Assembly: GCA_013215165.1 (NCBI GenBank)
Contig: JABSRG010000032.1
Location: forward strand, 1 to 38,781
Length of the DNA: 38,781 bases
DNA from: Opitutales bacterium
GTDB lineage: Bacteria; Verrucomicrobiota; Verrucomicrobiia; Opitutales; JABSRG01
Direction of reading: 5' to 3'
Shown: piece by piece, positions 9,223 to 18,071 of the stretch
Position numbering within the stretch: position 1 is the first letter of the stretch
Layout of the letters: the number at the start of each line of letters is the position of its first letter
The notes under the pieces: model-generated
What the model was told of the DNA's origin: nothing
The model's database searches: none
What the model saw: the letters and a program-made list of their open reading frames with translations, nothing else
Program-made: the position numbers and the translations under genes

Positions 9223-9470
9223 TGACTTTCCTCCACATTGTAGACGCTCGCTATCTGAATGGATACTCAGTCTGGCTGAGATTTAATGACGGGACAGAGA
9301 CAGAGGTAGATCTCGAACAAGAACTCGATGGACCTATTTTTGAACCTTTGAAAAACCCGGATTATTTCCGAGGATTCACTTTGGAGGGGCACACACTGTG
9401 TTGGCCAAATGGCGCGGATTTTTCCCCAGATTTTCTCAGAAACCTAAACATCCAGGAACAATCTGCCTAA
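9222..9470 (+). CDS. DUF2442 family protein (putative TA partner)
   Basis: This 82-residue protein has the DUF2442 pattern: an N-terminal beta-strand block (VDARYLNGYSVWLRFNDGTE), a middle LEQELDGPIFEPLKNPDYF segment, and a final GHTLCWPNGADFSPDFL. It overlaps the DUF4160 gene by one base. Members are small soluble proteins. A role as the antitoxin or DNA-binding partner of DUF4160 is inferred from genomic pairing, not from activity. The gene ends 13 bases before the second parC-tail repeat, so the two genes fill the interval between the repeats. Confidence 0.9.
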   Translation: MTFLHIVDARYLNGYSVWLRFNDGTETEVDLEQELDGPIFEPLKNPDYFRGFTLEGHTLCWPNGADFSPDFLRNLNIQEQSA

Positions 9471-9483
9471 AGCTTTAATCCTC

Positions 9484-9600
9484 GGCAACATGGTGAGCAA
9501 TAAACCCGTCAAAACGGTCACCAAAAATCGCCTACCCGACGCTCCAAGACCCACACAGGCGGATCTGTTTTAGCCCTGCGTTAACGATTGCAGATGTCAG
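9484..9600 (+). repeat. Direct repeat copy B: displaced parC tail
   Basis: This is a second, non-functional copy of the parC 3' end and its flank. It keeps the parC reading frame to a TAG at the same place but has no gene body in front of it. Alignment to 8823-8939 needs no gap (constant offset 661). The mostly synonymous differences suggest the two copies diverged while both were ends of working parC genes, that is, in different lineages. The MNT gene begins 24 bases after this copy. Confidence 0.95.
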
Positions 9601-9624
9601 TTTGGGAACTACCTTAATGTTGAG

Positions 9625-10035
9625 ATGGACCTAACCGACGCAATCGCAGTTTTGCTGGAACACTATCCAGAATTGCAGGCGATTTGGTGCTTTGGGAGTC
9701 GAGCTACAGGTATGGCTAGACCCGATAGCGACCTGGATCTAGCTTTACTTTTGGAACCTAATCAAGCCAGAGATGTAAGATCGCTAGGATGCACACCGTG
9801 CGTACCAGCTCTCAGTCTCAAACTTGGGCTAGAAATCGATCTGCTAAATCTAAGACAGTTGAGCACTGTGGTTCAGCTCGAGGTGATACGCTCTGGCCAA
9901 GTGATCCATGTCGCCGACCAGGAAGCTTTACTTGCATTCGAAATGCAGGTGTTGAGTGCCTACCAAAAACTCAATGAAGAGCGGTCTGGCATTTTAAAAA
10001 GTTTTCATGAAACGAAGCGCGCCTACCCAGTATGA
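9625..10035 (+). CDS. mntA: MNT-type nucleotidyltransferase antitoxin
   Basis: This 136-residue minimal nucleotidyltransferase has the GSRATG motif (G24-S25) followed by DSDLDLALL (D36, D38), the metal-binding DxD of the polymerase-beta superfamily. In HEPN-MNT (type VII) modules the MNT protein neutralises the HEPN toxin by adding AMP to a tyrosine in its active-site motif. The downstream HEPN gene overlaps it by four bases, as in known pairs. The first 24 bases of its leader follow directly on the displaced parC tail. Confidence 0.9.
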   Translation: MDLTDAIAVLLEHYPELQAIWCFGSRATGMARPDSDLDLALLLEPNQARDVRSLGCTPCVPALSLKLGLEIDLLNLRQLSTVVQLEVIRSGQVIHVADQEALLAFEMQVLSAYQKLNEERSGILKSFHETKRAYPV

Positions 10036-10445
10036 CCGATACGCTCTTACAAAAGATTCAAAGCTGCCAACGTTGCATCCATCGTGTTCGTGAGATTTAC
10101 TCCAAAAGCGAGATCGGTTTCGAAGACAACTTTGATGCTCAAGATGCAGCCATATTAAATCTAATCCGCATGTGTGAGCTCACTATCGATATCGCGAATT
10201 TAATCGTTCGCCGCGATAAACTGGGTATTCCCACGTCCAGTGCCGAGAGCTTCGAGCTATTGAGACAAAGCAAACGGATTGACCGGAAGTTGACATCAGC
10301 GATGACGGCTATGGTCGGATTTCGAAATATCGCAGTTCACCAATACAGAGAACTCGAACTCTCGATTGTGCTCTCGGTTATAAAAACTGGGATGGATGAT
10401 GTCATCGTATTCATCGATCACTTGTTGGAAACAGAGGGTGATTGA
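10032..10445 (+). CDS. hepT: HEPN (DUF86-type) ribonuclease toxin
   Basis: This 137-residue all-helical HEPN protein has the catalytic RX4-6H motif as RNIAVHQY (R98, H103, Y105). The tyrosine two residues after the histidine is the residue modified by MNT partners in characterised systems, so this module looks intact. Predicted activity is metal-independent RNA cleavage that halts translation when not neutralised. Its start overlaps the stop of the MNT gene. argC begins about 60 bases later. Confidence 0.9.
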   Translation: MTDTLLQKIQSCQRCIHRVREIYSKSEIGFEDNFDAQDAAILNLIRMCELTIDIANLIVRRDKLGIPTSSAESFELLRQSKRIDRKLTSAMTAMVGFRNIAVHQYRELELSIVLSVIKTGMDDVIVFIDHLLETEGD

Positions 10446-10507
10446 GGAAAGGTGGGGTAATACATCAGACGTCGACAAATCGACTCTGAGCCTCACTAGT
10501 GTCTATC

Positions 10508-11467
10508 ATGAGCAAACACGCTGTATTTATCGATGGAAGTGAAGGGACGACTGGGCTGGAGATCCAGCAGCGTCTCGAATCTCGTGAGGATATTGAGCTG
10601 ATCAAGATCGATTCTGAGCTGCGTAAGGACCTTAGCGAACGTGCTCGCCTCATTCAGGAAGCTGACGCAGCAATCCTCTGCCTCCCCGATGTTGCTGCGC
10701 GCGAAGTGGTCGCAGCCGTCGGTGCCAGCTCGACAAAGATTATTGATGCGAGCACCGCTCACCGCGTGGATTCAGAATGGGTCTATGGCCTTCCAGAGCT
10801 CTGTGCTGAACAACGGGAACGACTCGCAGAGACGACGCGTATAGCCAATCCAGGGTGCCATTCCACGTCGTATCCATTGCTTTTGCGACCTCTGGTCGAT
10901 GCGGGTATTCTTCCGGTCGATGCTCAGATAACAGCAACGTCTCTGACCGGTTACAGCGGCGGAGGTAAAAACATGATCGCCCGTTTCGAGTCAGAAACCG
11001 GAGACCATCTGGCAGCTTGCCCGTATGCACTTGGGATGCAGCACAAGCACCTACCTGAAATGCAGGCTTTTAGCGGTCTAGAATCGGCACCGGCTTTTCT
11101 TCCCACCGTCGGACGCTTCTTCCGTGGAATGATCCTGTCGATCCCATTGCACGCAAGCCAACTCAAGGGATACCTGGGTGATCCGAAGCAGATTGTTGAG
11201 ATACTCAGCAAGAGGTATGCGGATGAGCCCTGCATCCAGGTGTTCCCGGCAAACGATATGTCTACTGCGCCCCAAGGCCTACTCGATCCGACGACGTGTA
11301 ACCACACCAACCGCGTCGACTTATTGGTACACGCCACTGGCCCCGACTACGTCCTACTTCAAGGCCGCCTCGACAACTTGGTGAAAGGCGCCTCAGGCGC
11401 CGCCGTGCAAAATCTCAATATCGCGCTGGGTGCACCGGAGCTGAGCGGGCTCACGACTCAATTGTAG
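10508..11467 (+). CDS. argC: N-acetyl-gamma-glutamyl-phosphate reductase, short (type 2) form
   Basis: ArgC reduces N-acetylglutamyl-phosphate to the semialdehyde with NADPH in arginine synthesis. The NADP-binding start is AVFIDGSEGTTGLEIQ and the catalytic cysteine is C117 in NPGCHSTSYPLLLRPL. The ~319-residue length and the SEGTTG motif place it in the shorter type 2 group. I chose the ATG at 10508; a GTG at 10499 adds three residues. No other arg genes are adjacent. It follows the MNT-HEPN pair on the same strand and overlaps a small opposite-strand frame at its end. Confidence 0.93.
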   Translation: MSKHAVFIDGSEGTTGLEIQQRLESREDIELIKIDSELRKDLSERARLIQEADAAILCLPDVAAREVVAAVGASSTKIIDASTAHRVDSEWVYGLPELCAEQRERLAETTRIANPGCHSTSYPLLLRPLVDAGILPVDAQITATSLTGYSGGGKNMIARFESETGDHLAACPYALGMQHKHLPEMQAFSGLESAPAFLPTVGRFFRGMILSIPLHASQLKGYLGDPKQIVEILSKRYADEPCIQVFPANDMSTAPQGLLDPTTCNHTNRVDLLVHATGPDYVLLQGRLDNLVKGASGAAVQNLNIALGAPELSGLTTQL

Positions 11468-11717
11468 CCAACACGGCTTCATCCAGCGCTTGGGTCAAAG
11501 CTTCTTGCAACCTGAAAGCACGGACTAGCTTGGCTACACATTGAGCCATTCCATAGCTCAGACAAAAGTCACGTGTTCCAGAAGAGGCATCGGCAGTCTC
11601 AGCGATCCCCAGAGTAATCTCGTTTACTGACCCCGCAATGCGAAAACGGTCCATTGTCTCGAACCCCGAAAGCTCTGGCAGGGTCAAAAGAAACCTAGCC
11701 AGAAACCCACAAGCCAC
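11451..11717 (-). CDS. Possible small hypothetical protein downstream of the GH13 gene
   Basis: This 88-codon frame starts inside the last 23 bases of the GH13 gene and ends 17 bases inside the convergent argC end. An internal ATG at residue 22 (MDRFRIAGSVNEITLGIAE) is an alternative start. The composition is protein-like, with a helical C-terminus (RLQEALTQALDEAVLATIES). No family is recognised. Without it, 11468-11694 would be an unexplained 227-base gap. Confidence 0.35.
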   Translation of the reverse strand: MACGFLARFLLTLPELSGFETMDRFRIAGSVNEITLGIAETADASSGTRDFCLSYGMAQCVAKLVRAFRLQEALTQALDEAVLATIES

Positions 11718-14142
11718 AGGAAAGCGGTGGCATCCAGAGTCCTTGAGAGGTCCAGCGAATCCGGGCTGTTTCTAAGCCGTATACATCGAAACGCTCATGA
11801 TCAGCGATCTGGATGTAGTGCTGGCGCACCAAATCGTGCACAGGAATCAGCACAATATGGTGGTGAGGATTCACGGCGAATAACACCTTTTCACCCCCGA
11901 GTGCATCGTTAGCATTGTAAAGCATGGCTAAACTAGAAACGCCTTCCGGCGTATAGGGCCTAAAATAGGTATCATGCTGAGTCTGGTCCAGACGGAGCAA
12001 ACGACCCTGCTCTGAACAACGCCAAGCGATCCAACTGCGGCAATAGTCATGGCTCGAGCCGTAATTGACCCAGCGGTCATAATCGAGAGCGTTCAGATCG
12101 CCGCGTTGGTAGGTGTTATTTACCCCTTGCTTGGAACGGAGAAAATCCTGGCCCGCCGCGATCATGGGGATACCGACCGAACTCATTAGGATCGCCATCA
12201 TCAGATGCGTCCTGCGGCGATCGACCATCTGTGGTAAAAACCCATTACTTTCTTTGTTCTCGGTGATGCGATCGATCCAAGAACGATCATCGTGGCTCTC
12301 AGTATAGTTGACGGTCTGGGCGGGGAAACGAGCAAAGTTATCTCGAGAACCTTTAAGGAAATAGCGGATACCATCCTGATTACCCTGCGCCATGACATAT
12401 TCATGAATGAAATCCCGGTAGCCGTCATTCCACGACGCGTAGCCGGTATTGATGAGCTGACCACCGATGTGACCACGAAAACTCCATGGCTCTGCAATCA
12501 AGATGACCTCGGGTTTCACTGCCTTGAGAGCGACCTCGATTTCCTTGAGGACGTCGACACCGATCAGTTCAGCTAAATCGAAACGGAAGCCGTCGACGCC
12601 AAACACTGTCATCCAATGGACCAGGCTATCTATAATGAGGCGCTTCACCATGGGGGCTGAACAACGCAAGTCATTGCCACAGCCACTCCAATTCATCAGT
12701 TGGTAGTTGGGATCCGTTTCAAAATAATAGGCCTTATCGATAAAAAATAGGAAACTCGGCTCACCGACATGATTGTAAACCACGTCGAGAATGACCGCGA
12801 TACCCTGCTCGTGAGCGGCACGTACCATCGCGCGTATCTCTTCGAATTGAGACCCGCCAGCCGGATCAAACGCATATGAACTCTCCGGCGCAAAGTAGTT
12901 CACGGTCATATAGCCCCAGTGGTATTCCTCAGGGCGCCGCTTATCCATCTGTTGAAGGGGCTGAAACTCCAAGGCATTGACACCCATTTTGCGAATGTAG
13001 CTCTCCGGATTTTTAAGGAGATGAATCATCTCCTGGTAGCCCGGTATCGGCTTTCCATCGCGCGGCACGTCGGCCAGCTGGACGAGATCACCCAGGTGGC
13101 ACTCAGCCACGATCAAATCTTGCCAAGAGGGAGTGCGGTAGCCATCTACTTCAACAAATTCAGGAAGCTCTGTCCGAACGATTCCCGGCCCCTGAGCCGA
13201 CGCCATCAGCACGGCGTAGGGATCGACCACCTTAAAAGATTCTTCGAAATGCGACGATGCGTCCTGGTTCTCTCCTGCTATCGTGTAGTGGTAGTAAGCA
13301 TTTTCCCAATTCAGATCTGAACGGACGCTCCAAGCGCCCTGTCCGACACGCGAGAGACTCAGCTGGGTCGGCTCACCTTCATCGAGGTCCCAGTAAAGAT
13401 GTACTGTTACATCGCTCGCTCGCGGAGCAAACATGCGAAACACGGTAGCGTCACCCTCTCGAGTCACTCCCATTGGCAGATCCGTATCGAGCAGACGAAA
13501 GTCCCCCTGTGGTGGCAAACTGATGCTTTCAGATTGCTTCAGGCCTTGCCACAGCAGGGACTCCGCATGCCGAGCTAGATCTTCGCCCAGATCGAATTGC
13601 CAGACATGCCGGCCAGTCCGTTCGAGATGGCAGCGGTAGTTCGCAACACCCTGAGGATCGAGCACCCGATTGGGTGCCGAAGCATCGACCTGAAACCAGT
13701 GGTTGTCGCCACGCACAAACTTGAAAGTCAGCGGCCCTATCTCCTTTTCCCTATTCGCCAACCATGCCCTCGGCACATGCTTGGTGAGCCACAATTTCCC
13801 ATCGATATGCTCCCGCTTCAAACGCCATTCCTTATCGCCCACCGCCGTTTGCCAATCGTTAAAATTTCCCGCCAAAAAAAGTTTGTCCTTACCCAACTCA
13901 AATTCGCCCAACGTCTCCGGATCCACCAAAAAGATCATCGAGCGCGGAGAATAACAATAGCAGGCGTGCCGACCAAATTCTATCGGCGGCACCTGTTTGA
14001 GCACATGCAGAGGAGCATCTCCAGGACCCACCACGATGGGAGGCAGCTCAGTTTTACTCTTCCAGTCCCTGCGAAGATAAATCCAACCACCGGACTCACT
14101 ATGCCAACTTATGGACGAAAAAAGACGGGCTCCCTCAGACAT
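11695..14142 (-). CDS. GH13 glycogen debranching / pullulanase-type enzyme
   Basis: This 815-residue alpha-glucan hydrolase has two N-terminal beta-sandwich modules (~80-180 with KLFLAGNFNDWQ, resembling glycogen-binding domains, and ~225-310 with ATVFRMFAPRASDVTVHLYW, CBM48-like) before a GH13 barrel. Barrel motifs are region I DVVYNHVGEP (~453), region II GVDGFRFDLAEL (nucleophile D522), region III ILIAEPW (acid E551) and region IV NYTESHDD (H617, D618). The arrangement fits cleavage of alpha-1,6 branches in glycogen or pullulan. The exact subfamily cannot be fixed by eye. There is no clear signal peptide, so an intracellular glycogen role is likely. No glgA, glgB, glgC or glgP is nearby. 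Confidence 0.9.
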   Translation of the reverse strand: MSEGARLFSSISWHSESGGWIYLRRDWKSKTELPPIVVGPGDAPLHVLKQVPPIEFGRHACYCYSPRSMIFLVDPETLGEFELGKDKLFLAGNFNDWQTAVGDKEWRLKREHIDGKLWLTKHVPRAWLANREKEIGPLTFKFVRGDNHWFQVDASAPNRVLDPQGVANYRCHLERTGRHVWQFDLGEDLARHAESLLWQGLKQSESISLPPQGDFRLLDTDLPMGVTREGDATVFRMFAPRASDVTVHLYWDLDEGEPTQLSLSRVGQGAWSVRSDLNWENAYYHYTIAGENQDASSHFEESFKVVDPYAVLMASAQGPGIVRTELPEFVEVDGYRTPSWQDLIVAECHLGDLVQLADVPRDGKPIPGYQEMIHLLKNPESYIRKMGVNALEFQPLQQMDKRRPEEYHWGYMTVNYFAPESSYAFDPAGGSQFEEIRAMVRAAHEQGIAVILDVVYNHVGEPSFLFFIDKAYYFETDPNYQLMNWSGCGNDLRCSAPMVKRLIIDSLVHWMTVFGVDGFRFDLAELIGVDVLKEIEVALKAVKPEVILIAEPWSFRGHIGGQLINTGYASWNDGYRDFIHEYVMAQGNQDGIRYFLKGSRDNFARFPAQTVNYTESHDDRSWIDRITENKESNGFLPQMVDRRRTHLMMAILMSSVGIPMIAAGQDFLRSKQGVNNTYQRGDLNALDYDRWVNYGSSHDYCRSWIAWRCSEQGRLLRLDQTQHDTYFRPYTPEGVSSLAMLYNANDALGGEKVLFAVNPHHHIVLIPVHDLVRQHYIQIADHERFDVYGLETARIRWTSQGLWMPPLSCGLWVSG

Positions 14143-14298
14143 TGAATGTCACTCAACAGCACCCAGTTCAAAGTGCAATGACCGTCTCGGCACACGGGCA
14201 TTTTTACGATCTTAGATGTGGTTGGCTGTAACACGCCTTGACGTTTTCCCCGTTTTGCCCCGTTAGAGTCCACTGCCCTCCACTCTTTTCATTTTACC

Positions 14299-15954
14299 GT
14301 GTCCGAATCCATTACATTCAAAGAACGCTTTTCAGACCTGACTCTGCGCGGAGATCTGCTGGGTGGACTGACGACTGCAATCATCTCTCTGCCCTTGGCC
14401 TTGGCATTTGGTGTTGCCTCAGGTGCGGGGCCACAGGCAGGGCTCTACGGTGCAGTCATTGTAGGATTATTTGCTGCTCTATTCGGCGGGAGTCGCACCC
14501 TGATCTCTGAGCCAACAGGACCGATGACAGTCATCATGACAGCAATCATTACCACAATGATTGCCGAAGATCCTGAAAACGGCCTGGCTGGCGCATTCGT
14601 GGTCGTCTTAATCGCCGGGCTCACACAAATCCTCTTCGGAGTGTTCAAGCTGGGCCGCTACCTGACGCTCATGCCCTACAGCGTCATTTCAGGATTCATG
14701 TCAGGGATCGGCGTCTTGCTCATCATCATGCAAATGCCGGCATTGCTCGGTCAGCCAAACCCGGGTGGCGGAGCACTAAATGTCCTTATCCAGATCCCAC
14801 AGCTCTTGTCACAGGCTGCCTGGCAAGAGATTTTACTCGGAGCGATCGGTATGGTTTGCTTGTTTGCCATACCCAAGAAAATGAAGCGTGTGGTGCCACC
14901 ACACCTCATCGCCCTGTTATTGGGGACAAGCGTAGCCCTTATATTTTTTGCAGATGTCGATATCCGCCGCATTGGAGAGATCCCGATGGGCTTGCCTGAC
15001 TTTCGCCCGCCTCATCTCAACCTAGAAAAGATGCCCGAACTTGTGGTCGACGGGATCATTCTCGGGATGTTGGGCTGTATCGATACCCTCCTCACTGCGA
15101 TGATCGCTGACAGCTTGACCCGTAAGCAGCACGACTCCAACCGCGAGCTGGTCGGTCAAGGCATCGCCAACTTCATTTCGGGACTCTTTGGCGGACTCCC
15201 CGGCGCAGGCGCAACCATGGGAACCGTGGTCGGCATTCAAGTCGGAGCACGGTCGCCCCTCGCCGCCATCCTGCGCGCTCTATTTCTACTGATTGTTATC
15301 TTGGCGATTGCGCCCATGCTGTCCGGCATACCCCTCGCCTTATTGGCAGCCATCGCTGTCAAAGTCGGGATCGACATCCTCGATTGGAGTTTCCTCAAAC
15401 GGGCTCACCAAGTCTCCCGGACTGCCACCGTCATTATGTATGGCGTGATGGGGATCACCGTATTTTTCGACCTGCTGGTCGCAGTTGGTATCGGAGTCTT
15501 CATCGCCAATGTGTTGACCATCGAAAAACTATCGCGCCTGCAGTCCTCTGGTATCCGCGCTATCGACGACACCGACGGCGAGTTGCCGCTCAGCGATGAA
15601 GAACGCGCCATCTTCAGACAGGGACAAGGCCGCTTATTGTTACTTCACCTCAACGGCCCAATGATCTTTGGCGTCGCGAAAGCTATCTCGCGCGAACAGG
15701 CCGCAGTCGAACGAGCCAACGTTCTTGTGCTCGATCTACTGGATGTGCCCCTTCTCTCTACCACCGTTTTGCTGGCACTGGAAAACGTCATCAAAGACGC
15801 TCAAGCACTCGATCTCCCCATTTTTATCTGCACGCCTGACGGGGAGGCCCATGAGCGCCTCAAAAAACTCCAGGTCACCCAGAATCCGAGTGTCATATTC
15901 TGCACATCGCGCCTCGATGCCTTGCAACGTGCCGTCGCCGCTCAGCCAAATTGA
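14299..15954 (+). CDS. SulP-family anion transporter with C-terminal STAS domain
   Basis: This 551-residue inner-membrane protein begins with the SulP signature (LRGDLLGGLTTAIISLPLAL) and has about ten or more hydrophobic segments. The substrate-binding stretch ISEPTGPMTVIMTAI and the LFGGLPGAGATMGT block are typical. A cytoplasmic STAS domain occupies roughly the last 110 residues (GRLLLLHLNGPMIFGVAKAI). Family members carry sulphate, bicarbonate or dicarboxylates. The substrate cannot be read from sequence. The start is GTG at 14299. It is divergent from the GH13 gene, and no carbonic anhydrase or sulphur gene is adjacent. Confidence 0.92.
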   Translation: MSESITFKERFSDLTLRGDLLGGLTTAIISLPLALAFGVASGAGPQAGLYGAVIVGLFAALFGGSRTLISEPTGPMTVIMTAIITTMIAEDPENGLAGAFVVVLIAGLTQILFGVFKLGRYLTLMPYSVISGFMSGIGVLLIIMQMPALLGQPNPGGGALNVLIQIPQLLSQAAWQEILLGAIGMVCLFAIPKKMKRVVPPHLIALLLGTSVALIFFADVDIRRIGEIPMGLPDFRPPHLNLEKMPELVVDGIILGMLGCIDTLLTAMIADSLTRKQHDSNRELVGQGIANFISGLFGGLPGAGATMGTVVGIQVGARSPLAAILRALFLLIVILAIAPMLSGIPLALLAAIAVKVGIDILDWSFLKRAHQVSRTATVIMYGVMGITVFFDLLVAVGIGVFIANVLTIEKLSRLQSSGIRAIDDTDGELPLSDEERAIFRQGQGRLLLLHLNGPMIFGVAKAISREQAAVERANVLVLDLLDVPLLSTTVLLALENVIKDAQALDLPIFICTPDGEAHERLKKLQVTQNPSVIFCTSRLDALQRAVAAQPN

Positions 15955-16005
15955 GTTCAAAGAAATCCCTAGCACCTTGTAACCCTTACGGACCGAAACA
16001 AAAAC

Positions 16006-16035
16006 ATTCGCGTGAATTAGCGTTCATTAGCGGAT
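16006..16035 (+). repeat. 10-bp-phased short repeat (three ATT[A/C]GCG units)
   Basis: Three 10-base units, ATTCGCGTGA, ATTAGCGTTC and ATTAGCGGAT, follow each other without gaps in the tyrS leader. The same phased pattern occurs at 19205-19234 and, with a different core, at 19658-19687. The spacing equals roughly one helical turn, so a protein could read the units on one DNA face. Confidence 0.75.
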
Positions 16036-16107
16036 GCAAAACATTCACCCCAGCACACTGCTTTTTCGTTGCCGCAAAGAGCGCCTTCGATTTCGTCGGA
16101 GACCCTT

Positions 16108-17292
16108 ATGGACGCTTTTGACACCATCTTGCAAAATACCGACACGGTCATCGGCGAAGACGCACTCAAAGAACGGCTGGCCTCGGGTAAGCCAATGCGC
16201 ATTAAGTTTGGCGTCGATCCCACACGGCCTGATCTGACCTTCGGCCATATGGTGGTGTTCAACAAGCTACGTCAGTTCCAAGACCTAGGGCACCAAGCGA
16301 TCCTCCTAATCGGCGACTTCACAACCCTCATCGGCGACCCATCCGGCCGCTCCGATTTGCGCCCCGTTTTGACCAAAAAAGAGATCGCCGAAAATGCGTC
16401 CACCTACCTCGACCAAGCATTCAAAATCCTCGACAAAGAAAAAACCGAAGTGCGCCACAACAGCGAGTGGTTTGGTGAGCAAGGTTTCGAGCACTGCCTC
16501 GCCTTAGCCCGCAAGATGACAGTTTCCCGCATGCTCGAACGCGACGACTTCGCAAAGCGCTACAAAGACAACAAAACCATCTCCATCATCGAGTTCCTCT
16601 ACCCACTTGTTCAAGGTCAGGACAGCGTTGAACTCGAGTCCGATGTCGAACTCGGGGGCAGCGATCAGCTATTCAACCTCTTGGTAGGGCGCCACCTCCA
16701 GAAAGACATCGGACAACCCGAGCAAGTGTGCATCACCCTGCCCCTGCTTGTAGGCCTCGACGGAGCAAAAAAGATGTCCAAGAGCCAGGACAACTACATC
16801 GCCTTTAACGACACGCCCAAAGAGATGTTCGGTAAAATCATGTCGATCAGTGATGACGTCATGTGGGACTACTATCGCCTGCTGCTATTGAAAACCGACG
16901 CTGAAGTGTCCGAGCTCAAGACACAACATCCCATGCAGTGTAAAAAAGCCCTGGGCGTCGCCCTCGTATCTAAATTCTACGGCCCTGAAGCCGGAACAGA
17001 CGAACTTGAGCAATTCGAAAAAGTTTTCTCTCAGAATAAAATTCCCGACGACATGCCATCGGTCACTTGGAACGAGCTCCCCCGCGTCGACGACACCTTA
17101 TCCCTCCTCGAAATCATGGCTGCGCAAAGCAAGCTCTTCGGATCAAAAAGCGAAATCCGCCGCCTCTTCAAACAAGGCGCAGTAAAGCTGAATCAACAAA
17201 AAGTCGACGATCCCAACCAGCTCATCAATGCCCCATCCGAAGCCCACATCATCCAGGCAGGCAAACGAAAGTTTCTTAAGGTCCAAGCGTAG
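16108..17292 (+). CDS. tyrS: Tyrosyl-tRNA synthetase
   Basis: This class I synthetase charges tRNA-Tyr. The catalytic domain has the nucleotide-binding IKFGVDPTRPDLTFGHMV (the HIGH-type motif appears as GHMV), the VQGQDSVELESDVELGGSDQ tyrosine-binding block, and KMSKS. A C-terminal S4 RNA-binding domain follows (FGSKSEIRRLFKQGAVKLNQ). I chose the ATG at 16108 because a GGAG lies seven bases upstream; a TTG at 16069 would add 13 weakly conserved residues. It is single, with no T-box visible in the short leader. Confidence 0.95.
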   Translation: MDAFDTILQNTDTVIGEDALKERLASGKPMRIKFGVDPTRPDLTFGHMVVFNKLRQFQDLGHQAILLIGDFTTLIGDPSGRSDLRPVLTKKEIAENASTYLDQAFKILDKEKTEVRHNSEWFGEQGFEHCLALARKMTVSRMLERDDFAKRYKDNKTISIIEFLYPLVQGQDSVELESDVELGGSDQLFNLLVGRHLQKDIGQPEQVCITLPLLVGLDGAKKMSKSQDNYIAFNDTPKEMFGKIMSISDDVMWDYYRLLLLKTDAEVSELKTQHPMQCKKALGVALVSKFYGPEAGTDELEQFEKVFSQNKIPDDMPSVTWNELPRVDDTLSLLEIMAAQSKLFGSKSEIRRLFKQGAVKLNQQKVDDPNQLINAPSEAHIIQAGKRKFLKVQA

Positions 17293-17464
17293 GGTATGAC
17301 CAGATCTACAAAAAACTGATTTTGAGCTCAGATGAGAAGCGTAGAGTGATGGCGACAGCCATTGCTTGACTTAAGCTTTGATCCGCACGAAGGCAATCGC
17401 TCTCGCGATCACCCCACTAAACATCAACATGCCCCGCACTTCTGGTCACGCCCCCAGGCGTAAT

Positions 17465-17656
17465 CTTTCCCCAAAGGCCTCAACGCACTGTCTTTTTCCT
17501 CGCCCCAATATACCAAAGTATTTTTAAAAAACATCATCCTGCGCGCGTTAGATATACAACCAAACATATGACGTTCAGCCACTTCTATCTCACATCATCC
17601 CAACCAACGTGAATCCCCATAGATATCAGGACGATTCGTTGATATAATATTAACTG
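17465..17656 (+). repeat. R1 direct repeat, copy 1
   Basis: About 190 bases here resemble 19300-19492 in the same orientation, with small gaps in the middle and a well conserved right half. The right half contains a bulged hairpin (CAACGTGAAT at 17605 against ATTCGTTG at 17634) and ends in GATATAATATTAAC, which includes a TATAAT. The rest of the 375-base gap after tyrS shows no gene. A 22-base segment at 17432-17453 matches 70-91 with two mismatches. Confidence 0.8.
17643..17648 (+). promoter_or_regulatory. Possible -10 box (TATAAT) at the R1 end
   Basis: A perfect TATAAT lies 19 bases upstream of the ATG of the small membrane protein gene. No good -35 box is seen 16-18 bases upstream. The second R1 copy has TATAGT at this place. 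Confidence 0.35.
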
Positions 17657-17666
17657 TTGTGCTAAA

Positions 17667-18071
17667 ATGAGAGAGCTGAATGTAGCAGAGACGAATGACC
17701 GATTGATTGGACGTTTTCACTTAATATCCAAGAATGTTCATATCGTTGAAGCGATCTTAGGAACTCTGGTTTCTTTGGGCTGCTGGCTTTATGTTGCTGC
17801 TTGGTTTGATTTTCCAGATGGTAAAATTCACATAGGGAATCTTCTAAGAGCTTCTCCTTACCTTTTGCTAGTGTTACTCTTCCTAGTTGGAATACCATGC
17901 TATATCGCGTTCAAAGCTGGACGTTCTGAAAAATCTGCTGGTCTAGCTGAGACTGTGTGGTGCATTTTGCTTTGCTTGAGCGGGGTGCTAATTCCTGTGG
18001 CTATTTTGCATGTCTTGTTATACTTTCGAACAAATCAAGAGTCGAAGTCCGTAGATTCGGGTGAAAACTAA
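17667..18071 (+). CDS. Small membrane protein, function unknown
   Basis: This 134-residue protein has three hydrophobic segments: ~28-46 (VEAILGTLVSLGCWLYVAAW), ~63-82 (ASPYLLLVLLFLVGIPCYIA) and ~95-118 (ETVWCILLCLSGVLIPVAIL). Short polar ends flank them. It is probably an inner-membrane protein. No family is recognised. It sits between an R1 repeat and a vapBC module, and its base composition looks more AT-rich than that of the core genes, which suggests accessory origin. Confidence 0.65.
   Translation: MRELNVAETNDRLIGRFHLISKNVHIVEAILGTLVSLGCWLYVAAWFDFPDGKIHIGNLLRASPYLLLVLLFLVGIPCYIAFKAGRSEKSAGLAETVWCILLCLSGVLIPVAILHVLLYFRTNQESKSVDSGEN

Noticed and set aside
15955-16107. T-box riboswitch before tyrS
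   Set aside because: The 150-base leader lacks a specifier loop and the conserved T-box sequence; it holds the phased repeat instead.
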